Positions 46,173 through 53,751 of a stretch of 64,000 nucleotides of DNA are shown here, one piece after another. The stretch is from JAHBXE01 sp044222195. GTDB taxonomy: Bacteria; Planctomycetota; Phycisphaerae; Phycisphaerales; UBA1924. The first letter of the stretch is position 1; every line of letters begins with the position of its first letter. The translations under genes were made by a program, and so were the position numbers. Under the pieces are notes generated by a model. It was not told the DNA's origin. It ran no database searches and saw only the letters and a list, made by a program, of their open reading frames with translations. The stretch lies in the NCBI GenBank assembly GCA_044222195.1, contig JBGANS010000008.1:124001-188000 (forward strand), read 5' to 3'.

Positions 46173-47333
46173 TCAGACTTCGATGACCCGCCCGGAGCCC
46201 TTGACCACGGCACCAATCACGTGGACCCGCTCGCCGAGCTTGGTCAGCCGCTCCGCGATGGATTCGGCAAACGCCGGCCGCACGATGAGCGTGTACCCGA
46301 TTCCCATGTTGAACACCCGCCGCATCTCGGCCTCTTCAACCCTTCCGTGTTCCTGAATGAACTTGAACACGGGCAGCGGGTCCCAGCTCTTCGTGTCTAT
46401 TCTGGCATCCACGCCCTTGTGCAGCGCCCGCTCCAGGTTTCCAACCATCCCCGACCCGGTGATGTGCGCCATCCCTGAAATGACGTTCTTCACGGTATAG
46501 GTCCGTTGCAGTTTCACGATCGGTTCGGCGTAGATCCGTGTCGGAGTCAGCAGCACTTCGCCAAGGGTCCGTGTTGGCGCCGGGGCCCGCGCTTTGGAGC
46601 GTCCGCCCGTCGGCCGGCCCTGCAACTCCGGGTACACCCTGTTCAGGTCCAGTCCCGCCTTCTCGACCACCTTCCGCACCAGCGTGTACCCATTGCTGTG
46701 GATGCCGTCGCTCTCCAGCCCCAGCACCACATCCCCCTCATGAACACGAAGGGGATTCATTGCCCGCTTGAGTTCCACCACTCCCACCGCGAATCCCGCC
46801 AGGTCAAAGTCGCCGTCGGCGTACACGTCCGGCATCTCCGCCGTCTCTCCGCCGAGCAACGCGCACCCCGCTTGCCGGCACCCCTCAGCCACTCCCTTGA
46901 CGATGTCCGTCAGCATCCCCGACTCAACCTTGCCCACCGCGATGTAGTCGAGAAACAACAGCGGCTCCCCGCCCTGAACAATCAGGTCATTCACGTTCAT
47001 CGCGACCAGGTCGATCCCGATCGTGTCGAACTTCCTGACCTGCCCCGCCAGTTTCACCTTCGTCCCGCACCCGTCGGTGCACGCCACCAGCACCGGGTCC
47101 TTGTAGTTCCGCTTGAAGAGCCGCTCGTTAAAGTCCAGCCGGAACAGCCCCGCGAAACCCCCGGGATTCGAGATCACCCGCGGCCCGTGCGTCCGCCGCA
47201 TCACCGTTTCGAGCGACTCGGTGAATCGGTCTTTTTCCTCGAGATTCACCCCCGCCGCGGCGTAGGTCATCCCGCCCGCGGCGGACTTCTTCTCGGACTT
47301 CCGGGGGCGGGGCGATGCGGGCGCTTTGGGCAT
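46173..47333 (-). CDS. purM: Phosphoribosylformylglycinamidine cyclo-ligase
   Basis: 386 residues from ATG 47333 (a GTG two codons upstream is possible). PurM signatures are MTYAAAGVNLEEKDRF, ACTDGCGTKVKLA, DLVAMNVNDLIVQGGEPLLFLDY, GCALLGGETAEMPD and GLESDGIHSNGYTL. It closes the imidazole ring of AIR in purine synthesis, in the cytoplasm. The N-terminal ~20 residues and a basic insert near 255 (TGGRSKARAPAPTR) are extra. Divergent from metK with 136 bases between the starts. Confidence 0.96.
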   Translation of the reverse strand: MPKAPASPRPRKSEKKSAAGGMTYAAAGVNLEEKDRFTESLETVMRRTHGPRVISNPGGFAGLFRLDFNERLFKRNYKDPVLVACTDGCGTKVKLAGQVRKFDTIGIDLVAMNVNDLIVQGGEPLLFLDYIAVGKVESGMLTDIVKGVAEGCRQAGCALLGGETAEMPDVYADGDFDLAGFAVGVVELKRAMNPLRVHEGDVVLGLESDGIHSNGYTLVRKVVEKAGLDLNRVYPELQGRPTGGRSKARAPAPTRTLGEVLLTPTRIYAEPIVKLQRTYTVKNVISGMAHITGSGMVGNLERALHKGVDARIDTKSWDPLPVFKFIQEHGRVEEAEMRRVFNMGIGYTLIVRPAFAESIAERLTKLGERVHVIGAVVKGSGRVIEV

Positions 47334-47469
47334 GGACACAGGATAGAAACCCCGCGCTCGTGCCGCGCCCGCGACATGCCGATGTCAAGCGACCGGGAAA
47401 GGCTCGGGTGCTACCCTTGTCTCCCGAATTCAGGCCCGGATCGACGGCCGCAGCACCAGAGGATCACCC

Positions 47470-48669
47470 ATGCCCCGCGCTCAGCTTTTCACTTCCGAAT
47501 CCGTCTCCATGGGCCACCCGGACAAGGTGGCGGACCAGATTTCCGACGCCGTTCTCGACGCCATGCTGGCCGATGACCCTTATTCCCGGGTCGCGTGCGA
47601 GACGCTGTGCTGCACCGGGCTGGTCGTCGTCGCGGGCGAAATCACCACAAATACCTATGTGAGCATCCCGGACCTGGTCCGTGAAACCGTCCGCGAGATC
47701 GGCTACACCTCCGGCGACATGCGCTTCGACGCCGACTCGGTTGGCGTCATGGTCGCGCTCAACAAGCAGTCCAATGACATCGCCATGGGCGTCGACCGCG
47801 AAGGCGCCGGCGACCAGGGCATGATGTTTGGCTTTGCCTGCAACGAAACTCCCGAGCTCATGCCCCTGCCGATCCAGCTCGCTCACCGCATGATCGAGCA
47901 GCAGGCCCACGTCCGGCGCGAGGGCAAGGTTCCCGGCCTCCGCCCCGACGCCAAGAGCCAGGTCACGGTCGAGTACGACGGCCACAAACCCGTCCGCGTC
48001 GACACGCTCGTGCTCTCGACTCAGCACGACCCGATGTGGAACGAGCGCCAGGGCGACCTGAAGAAGCAGATCATCGAGCACGTGCTCAAGCCTGTCCTCC
48101 GTGAATGGTGGAACCCGGGCATCACCGTCCACGTGAACCCCACCGGCCGCTTCGAGATCGGTGGTCCCCACGGCGACACGGGCCTCACCGGCCGCAAGAT
48201 CATCGTTGACACCTACGGCGGCATGGGCCGCCACGGCGGTGGCGCTTTCTCGGGCAAGGACCCGACCAAGGTGGACCGCTCCGCCGCGTACATGGCCCGG
48301 TACATCGCCAAGAACATCGTCGCGGCGGGCCTGGCCGACCGTTGCGAAGTTCAGCTCTCCTACGCCATCGGCGTCGCCGACCCCACCAGCGTCCTGGTCG
48401 ATTGCCAGGGCACGGCCAAGGCTGATGAAGGCAAGATCGCCGATGCGGTCCGCCAGCTCTTCAAGCTCACTCCCCGCGGCATCATCGAGACGCTCAAGCT
48501 CCGCACGCCGATCTACAGCCCCACCGCGCGTCACGGCCACTTCGGCCGCGCCCCGTACGAGGGCCAGTACTACGACCGAGTGAAGCGCGAGCATCGCGGC
48601 GCGAAGCTCGAGTTCTTCGGCTGGGAGAAGACGGACAAGGCGGCGGAGCTCAAGAAGCTCGTCCGCTGA
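47470..48669 (+). CDS. metK: S-adenosylmethionine synthase
   Basis: 399 residues from ATG 47470, with AGAGGA upstream. Conserved motifs are GHPDKVADQISDAVLDA, GAGDQGMMFGFACNE, the glycine loop GGGAFSGKDPTKVDRSAAYM and RHGHFGR. It makes SAM from methionine and ATP. The length and motif order are standard. I looked for a SAM or SAH riboswitch in the 136-base 5' region and did not find a convincing one. Confidence 0.98.
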   Translation: MPRAQLFTSESVSMGHPDKVADQISDAVLDAMLADDPYSRVACETLCCTGLVVVAGEITTNTYVSIPDLVRETVREIGYTSGDMRFDADSVGVMVALNKQSNDIAMGVDREGAGDQGMMFGFACNETPELMPLPIQLAHRMIEQQAHVRREGKVPGLRPDAKSQVTVEYDGHKPVRVDTLVLSTQHDPMWNERQGDLKKQIIEHVLKPVLREWWNPGITVHVNPTGRFEIGGPHGDTGLTGRKIIVDTYGGMGRHGGGAFSGKDPTKVDRSAAYMARYIAKNIVAAGLADRCEVQLSYAIGVADPTSVLVDCQGTAKADEGKIADAVRQLFKLTPRGIIETLKLRTPIYSPTARHGHFGRAPYEGQYYDRVKREHRGAKLEFFGWEKTDKAAELKKLVR

Positions 48670-48684
48670 GCGAACGTTGCTGAG

Positions 48685-49449
48685 TCAATCGGCGCGCGGG
48701 CGAAGGGCCGACGAGCGGCGAGTGCCCTGCCGACGGGCACCGTACAGCCCATGAGCGGCAATGTAGTTCGCGACCCGCGCCGGCACATGCGGCCAATCTG
48801 CGGCATCCGGCTTGACGCCGATGCTCGCACGCACTTCGGTCGATGACACTTCAATCGCGGCGTTGGTGAGCAGTCGCTTTCCCCACGCCGCGCGTTCCGT
48901 CGTGGCCCAGAACTTCTTGTCCATCGCCCGCGTGAGCGCCCCCGGCGTAGACAACGCCCCGCGCACCATCACCAGCGGCTCCGCGAGGCGGATGATCGAC
49001 CGGCTGCCCTTCCAGCGGTGAAAGTCCACCGCCTGATCCGTCCCGATCAGCAATCGCAACTTCACGTCCCGCGGCAGGATCGACCTCAATCGCCGGAGGG
49101 TGTCGATCGTGTAGCTCGCTGTTTCTCGCCCCCTCGCTCGTAGCCACCTCGCCCGGTCGCACTCATCAGTCCACACGCGGCCACGGCCAACGGCACGCCG
49201 CAGCATCGTCACTCGCTCTGTGTCACTCGCCACCGGCCCGCGCGGCTTGAGCGGGCTCTTCGCGGCCGGCACGAACAGCACGAAGGCCCGGGCACCGAGG
49301 CTCTCGCTGACCAATCCGGGCACCGCGCTCGTGTGAAACTCGTGCGGCGGATCAAACATGCCGCCGTACACCACGACAGTGTCCACCCGCCGCGGCAGCC
49401 GCAGCGGCGTGACCGGTGGCTCTGAATTTCGCTCCGGGCTTTGCCCCAT
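48685..49449 (-). CDS. nadD: Nicotinate-nucleotide adenylyltransferase
   Basis: 254 residues. Nucleotidyltransferase signature VVVYGGMFDPPHEFH (GGxFDPxHxxH), then VLFVPAAKSPLKP, LRLLIGTDQAVDFHRWKG and the C-terminal VSSTEVRASI (ISSTxIR type). It adenylates nicotinate mononucleotide in NAD synthesis. NadD is the best fit by motif spacing; other members of the family such as NadM or CoaD lack this ending. Convergent with metK, 15 bases apart. Confidence 0.9.
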   Translation of the reverse strand: MGQSPERNSEPPVTPLRLPRRVDTVVVYGGMFDPPHEFHTSAVPGLVSESLGARAFVLFVPAAKSPLKPRGPVASDTERVTMLRRAVGRGRVWTDECDRARWLRARGRETASYTIDTLRRLRSILPRDVKLRLLIGTDQAVDFHRWKGSRSIIRLAEPLVMVRGALSTPGALTRAMDKKFWATTERAAWGKRLLTNAAIEVSSTEVRASIGVKPDAADWPHVPARVANYIAAHGLYGARRQGTRRSSALRPRAD

Positions 49450-49470
49450 CTCCGAATCGTACGCGGAGCG

Positions 49471-49824
49471 CTACTCGCGCTCGTCCGCCAGCATCAAGGG
49501 GCCCCGTCCCCAGTCCGCCTGAATCGACTCAGGATTGAGATCCGGCCGCAGCTTCGCCAGCCCTGACGCATCGAGGTTCGACGCGACCATCTCACCGTCT
49601 GCCGTACACAGCGTGTACCGAGTGCCCATCTCCGTCGACATCACCTGAACGATCGAGTCCCGTCCCACCAACTCGCACACCTTGACGCCGGGGCTCGACA
49701 CCTGCGCGGTCGTCCACGATTCGGCATCACTCACGGGCCGGCCCTCATCATGGCAGGCCGAAGCGCACCCACCGGCCAGAAGCCCGCCCATCGCACACAC
49801 GGCGCACCATTTCAATCGGAGCAT
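49471..49824 (-). CDS. Small lipoprotein of unknown function
   Basis: 117 residues from ATG 49824: an export signal with lipobox LLAGGC (Cys20), then a ~95-residue domain (VCELVGRDSIVQVMSTEMGTRYTL, CTADGEMVAS). It lies 21 bases upstream of nadD on the same strand, so it could share its transcript. No family recognised. Confidence 0.72.
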   Translation of the reverse strand: MLRLKWCAVCAMGGLLAGGCASACHDEGRPVSDAESWTTAQVSSPGVKVCELVGRDSIVQVMSTEMGTRYTLCTADGEMVASNLDASGLAKLRPDLNPESIQADWGRGPLMLADERE

Positions 49825-49991
49825 GTCCTTTCTATCGACCTTCCCGGCGTCGTCCGCCAGATGACGGCCCTACCACCGCCTCTCGGACGACACCTCCTTC
49901 CCCATCGTGACCCCCGGCCGTTCTTATGGGTCGAAGATCGCCCGCGCCACCGCCTACAATCGCCCCCTATTCCGCCGCCCATGGCGGCCGC

Positions 49992-50066
49992 GGCCCCGTC
50001 GTCTAGCCCGGTCTAGGACACCTCCCTTTCACGGAGGTAACGCGGGTTCGAATCCCGCCGGGGTCA
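49992..50066 (+). tRNA. tRNA-Glu (anticodon TTC)
   Basis: The cloverleaf is complete: acceptor GGCCCCG/CGGGGTC, D-arm GTCT...AGGAC, anticodon arm CCTCC-CTTTCAC-GGAGG with anticodon TTC, T-arm GCGGG-TTCGAAT-CCCGC, discriminator A. CCA is not encoded. TACAAT at 49955-49960 may be its -10 element, but no good -35 is seen. The layout matches E. coli tRNA-Glu. Accessory genes start directly downstream. Confidence 0.97.
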
Positions 50067-50126
50067 TTGTGCTTGGAGATTGATAGGTGCCTATCCCCCT
50101 CTGGGACAGCGCCCATGCGGTTGGCA

Positions 50127-50190
50127 ACGCGGGCTCGAATCCCCTTCGCATTGATTCATAAACACACCGCTCAAATGACGCGGGTTCGAA
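50127..50190 (+). repeat. tRNA T-arm-like fragments after tRNA-Glu
   Basis: ACGCGGGTTCGAA of the tRNA (50040-50052) recurs exactly at 50178-50190, and a variant ACGCGGGCTCGAATC lies at 50127-50141. They look like relics of the tRNA 3' part left by earlier integrations. The stretch 50067-50330 holds nothing else I can name apart from the open frame discussed with hamA. Confidence 0.5.
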
Positions 50191-50330
50191 CAAGGCCGGG
50201 TGACGAACATTTGAGTTGGCTTGCCGACAATTCTGACCACATGATTCACTTCGACGGACCCAAGTTCTTGGGACCGCACGGACTAAACGAGCCGTAGCTC
50301 TTTCCAAAAGACACCGACCTCGCTCGGCTC

Positions 50331-51116
50331 GTGGATAAGACCTGGCATGGCCAAGACGCGAACCCTCTATCTACCCGCAGTCGTCCACGCCGCCGGAAGG
50401 GTGAACTCATCCGTGGCGAGAAGATGTTTCGGGCATTTCACGGTGTTACGCGGCTCACGCCGATGAACCTCGGCCTCAGGCATGCGATCGATCGAGCCGT
50501 CCGATTCACGATGCATGTCGGCGGCGATATTGCCGAGGGGCTATCGCAAGCCCACCTTCAGAACAAGACAAAGTCGAACCTGTTTGGCCGAGGGTTCGAG
50601 AATGGACAGAAGGCGAACGGCTCGGACGGCATCCACATGCGATGGGATCCGGTTGACAATCTCGTCGATGTCTACTTTGGGGAATCCAAGCTCTACACGG
50701 ACGTCGGAGCCGCACTCACGAGCGCGTTCACTAGCATCGAGGGTTTCCACGCGAATGGGATGCGGGAACACGAGTATGCGATGGTGACCAAGCACTTCAA
50801 GGGTGTTGACGAGCACCTGAAGCGCGCCGTCGTGGAGGTGCTCGACACGGGCAAGCCTCCGCCAGATGCCCGGATCAATCATGCGTGCCTGATCGGGTAT
50901 GACTGGGCGATGACAGGCGCCACGCCGGCGCAAGCGCTCGCAGCGATAGAGGCAGAGTACCAGCGACAGTACCTTGCGGACGCTCCTCGCCTGCACAGCC
51001 TCCTGCAGACGCGTTTCAACAACTGTCAAAGGAACCAGTACCGCTTCGAGGTGTTCTTTCTCCCGTTCACCAGCGTTCAAGCGTTCCGCGACGCGTTCAA
51101 CCATGCGATGGAGTGA
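50331..51116 (+). CDS. hamA: HamA-like nuclease (DUF1837) of a Hachiman-type defence system
   Basis: 261 residues from GTG 50331; ATG 50424 and ATG 50463 are other possible starts, and no start has a strong ribosome site. The nuclease core matches HamA/DUF1837: helix LRHAIDRAVRFTMHVGGDIAEGL, then SDGIHMRWD (Asp99) and VDVYFGESKLYTDVGAAL, with Glu118-x-Lys120 completing a PD-(D/E)XK site. HamB, the helicase partner, follows 6 bases after the stop and in the same frame. In Hachiman, HamB senses damaged or foreign DNA and releases HamA to degrade DNA. The reading frame is open upstream to 50067 except for a single TAG at 50295-50297, so the N-terminus may be truncated. Confidence 0.82.
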   Translation: MDKTWHGQDANPLSTRSRPRRRKGELIRGEKMFRAFHGVTRLTPMNLGLRHAIDRAVRFTMHVGGDIAEGLSQAHLQNKTKSNLFGRGFENGQKANGSDGIHMRWDPVDNLVDVYFGESKLYTDVGAALTSAFTSIEGFHANGMREHEYAMVTKHFKGVDEHLKRAVVEVLDTGKPPPDARINHACLIGYDWAMTGATPAQALAAIEAEYQRQYLADAPRLHSLLQTRFNNCQRNQYRFEVFFLPFTSVQAFRDAFNHAME

Positions 51117-51122
51117 AACGCG

Positions 51123-53684
51123 TTGTGCCTGCACTTGCTCACGATGCTGTCGCAGGATCAACCCCCCTGGTTTCCGGATCTCTTTCGGAAGCTCCTGATT
51201 TCTGACCTTGCGGTCCAGCTCCCGGGCACTCCGCTTGAGGAGGCTCCCACGATCTCCGAAGACGAGGCCCGGAGGCTGCTTGGGCGGGCTTCCGTGCTGT
51301 CCCTTGCGGCCGAGGCGCCTGAGCGGGCGGTTGCCTATGAAATTGGCACCCGATTGATCGAGTTGTTCGAGAACCGGATTCCTGGGCTCGTGTCGGCGAC
51401 CGATGTTGTGCTGTCGCGAATCGGGAATTTTCCCGGCCGGCGGCTGCTTCGCAAGCGATGCGCAGGCGGCGAGGAGAACATCCCAGAAGCCCCAGCTCGC
51501 TTGGGACTTGAGCGGATCGCACGCGAACTTGAAAACACGGTGAGTGGTCCGGATCAGCGCCCCTTGCCGTTGACGGACTTTCAGCACGAGTTCCTTGCCT
51601 CGCTTGCTTCCGCGACATCCGTCAGCGTGTCGGCTCCGACGTCCGCAGGCAAGTCATTCATTCTGGGGCTCGATTTGATCCGTCGGCTTCGACGAGGCGG
51701 TCCCGCCTGCGTTGTGTATGTGGTGCCGACCCGCGCGCTGATTCGGGAGGTGACCCTCTCCATCCGGGATCATCTCCGGCGATCTGGCCTGGATGCCGTG
51801 CCGGTGCGTTCGGTGCCGTTCCCGATTGCTCAGGAGACAGCACCGCAGGGCGCCGTGTTCGTGCTGACCCAAGAACGGCTTTTGAGCCTCCTCCACTCTC
51901 GGGATGGCGATCAGTGGATAACAACGCTCGTGGTGGACGAGGCCCAAAGCATCAGGGACGAAGCGCGAGGTGTCATCCTGCAGACGGCGATCGAGGCTGT
52001 CCTAATCAAGTCTCCAGATGCCGAGGTCCATTTCGCGAGCCCGCTTACCCGAAATCCTGAATTCCTGTTGGACGTGGTCCAGCGCCGAGACGTCGGCCGA
52101 TCAATGGTGCGGATGCTATCCCCGGTTTCACAGAACCTGATTCTTGTATCAGAAGTGCATCGGAAGAAGACCCGCGCCCTCGTCCAACTCGTCAGCGGCG
52201 CAGCGTCGCTCGATCTTGGCGTCCGCGAACTCGGCTTTGAGCTTCGCGGCGGAACGTACAAGCAGCGAGCGGCCCTGGCAAGGGCCGTGACACGGGATGA
52301 CGAGAGCACTCTGCTCTACGCCAATGATCCGGGAGATACTGAGGAGCTGGCTGCCGCGCTCATCGAGGGCCGTGCGGTGCCTGCCGACATCGATCCCGAC
52401 ATTCGCGAACTTGTGGAGTTCATTCGCGCTGACATCCACCCCGAGTACCCATTGATCACCTGTCTTCCACACGGTGTCGCGTACCACTACGGTTTCATGC
52501 CAGCAATTGTCCGGGCACGTGTAGAAGACCTGTGCCGTGATGGGAAGCTTCAGTATGTGTGCTGCACCAGTACCCTCCTGCAGGGAGTCAATCTTCCCGC
52601 TCGTCACATCGTCATCGAAAACCCGAAACGCGGCGCTGGAAACCCGATGCAGCGGCGAGACTTTCTCAACCTTGCGGGCCGGGCCGGGCGCTTGCTCAGA
52701 GAATTTCACGGTAACGTGTGGTGTCTTCGCCCGGCCGACTGGGAAGAGAGATCGTTTGAGGGCGAAGCACTTCAGGACATCAGCTCCGCGATGGATACGG
52801 CGATGTCAGACGGCGGCACGATCATCCAGAAGGTACTAAACAACCAGGCGTCGGGAAAGGAGCTCGACTACGGAGAGGCAGCGCTGGGGAAAGTCTACTG
52901 CGACTTCGTACGGGGCGAGCGCGACCTTGCCGAGTCGCGATGGAAAACGGACGAGAACGCGGCGGCGCTTGGGGCCACCGCTCAGCAGGTTGCGGCCCTT
53001 CAGATCACGCTGCCGACGGAAGTTTTGGACGCGAACCGAGCCGTTCGTCCAGATCGAATGCAATCGCTCTACATGCGGCTTCGACAGGAGCCGGAGCCGG
53101 CGAGCCTCATCCCGCTTCGGCCTGGCACTCCCGGCGCCAATGACCGGATGGGAAGCATAATTCAGACGGTGCAAGAGACACTCGGAGGCGTCGACAATAA
53201 CAGCTATCTCTTTTACAAGTGGCTGGCGATCCAATGGATCTACAACAAACCACTCAGCGCCATTATTGCCCAAAGGCTCGCGTATCTCCGGGCTCAAGGA
53301 ACTGAACAGTCCCTCTCTGCGTCGATTCGTGAACTCCTCAAAACGCTTGAGGAAGCGATCCGGTTCCGATTGGTCAAGTACTACATGGCCTACAACAGCA
53401 TCCTCGATCTGGTGCTTCGCGAGCGGGGAGAGACTGCTAGCGCCGACGCGCTGGAACCATTCCATGTCTATCTGGAATGCGGTGCCTCCGATCGGATCGC
53501 GCTCAATCTGATTGCTCTCAGTCTGTCGCGAGCGACGGCGCTGGCGTTACGCGACAAGATCCAGTTCCCCGAAGACGCGACGCCTGAGGAATGCCTGGCT
53601 CGCGTTGCCGTCATCGACTTCGCCACCCTTGACATCCCCGCGCTCTGTGTCCGAGAGGTGAAGGACCTGCTCGGAAGAGCATGA
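51123..53684 (+). CDS. hamB: HamB-like superfamily 2 helicase of a Hachiman-type system
   Basis: 853 residues from TTG 51123, with GGAG of the hamA end 10 bases upstream; ATG 51144 is an alternative. The helicase core has the Q-like TDFQHEFLAS, Walker A APTSAGKSF (Lys177), motif Ia VVPTRALIREV, Walker B VVDEAQS (DEAQ, 272-275) and motif V/VI GVNLPARHIVIENP with FLNLAGRAGRL. The last ~280 residues are a helical domain typical of HamB. The gene pair gives the HamA nuclease plus HamB helicase pattern of Hachiman phage defence. Ski2-like helicases of other systems are the alternative. Confidence 0.87.
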   Translation: MCLHLLTMLSQDQPPWFPDLFRKLLISDLAVQLPGTPLEEAPTISEDEARRLLGRASVLSLAAEAPERAVAYEIGTRLIELFENRIPGLVSATDVVLSRIGNFPGRRLLRKRCAGGEENIPEAPARLGLERIARELENTVSGPDQRPLPLTDFQHEFLASLASATSVSVSAPTSAGKSFILGLDLIRRLRRGGPACVVYVVPTRALIREVTLSIRDHLRRSGLDAVPVRSVPFPIAQETAPQGAVFVLTQERLLSLLHSRDGDQWITTLVVDEAQSIRDEARGVILQTAIEAVLIKSPDAEVHFASPLTRNPEFLLDVVQRRDVGRSMVRMLSPVSQNLILVSEVHRKKTRALVQLVSGAASLDLGVRELGFELRGGTYKQRAALARAVTRDDESTLLYANDPGDTEELAAALIEGRAVPADIDPDIRELVEFIRADIHPEYPLITCLPHGVAYHYGFMPAIVRARVEDLCRDGKLQYVCCTSTLLQGVNLPARHIVIENPKRGAGNPMQRRDFLNLAGRAGRLLREFHGNVWCLRPADWEERSFEGEALQDISSAMDTAMSDGGTIIQKVLNNQASGKELDYGEAALGKVYCDFVRGERDLAESRWKTDENAAALGATAQQVAALQITLPTEVLDANRAVRPDRMQSLYMRLRQEPEPASLIPLRPGTPGANDRMGSIIQTVQETLGGVDNNSYLFYKWLAIQWIYNKPLSAIIAQRLAYLRAQGTEQSLSASIRELLKTLEEAIRFRLVKYYMAYNSILDLVLRERGETASADALEPFHVYLECGASDRIALNLIALSLSRATALALRDKIQFPEDATPEECLARVAVIDFATLDIPALCVREVKDLLGRA

Positions 53685-53751
53685 CGGCGGGGGTTGTTGA
53701 TCCCCGGAGGGTCGTTTTTGGGGGGGTCGATTCCCCAGGCCGGGCGACACG

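Noticed and set aside
47334..47469. SAM or SAH riboswitch before metK
   Set aside because: The GGGTGCTACCC stretch recalls part of the SAM-I core, but the GGCAACC loop, the kink-turn and matching helices are missing.
49955..49960. Full promoter for tRNA-Glu
   Set aside because: TACAAT is a good -10, but no -35-like hexamer lies 16-18 bases upstream, so it is only mentioned in the tRNA entry.
50127..50160. A second functional tRNA gene after tRNA-Glu
   Set aside because: Only the T-arm-like part is present; the T-stem has a mismatch and no acceptor, D- or anticodon arm can be folded.
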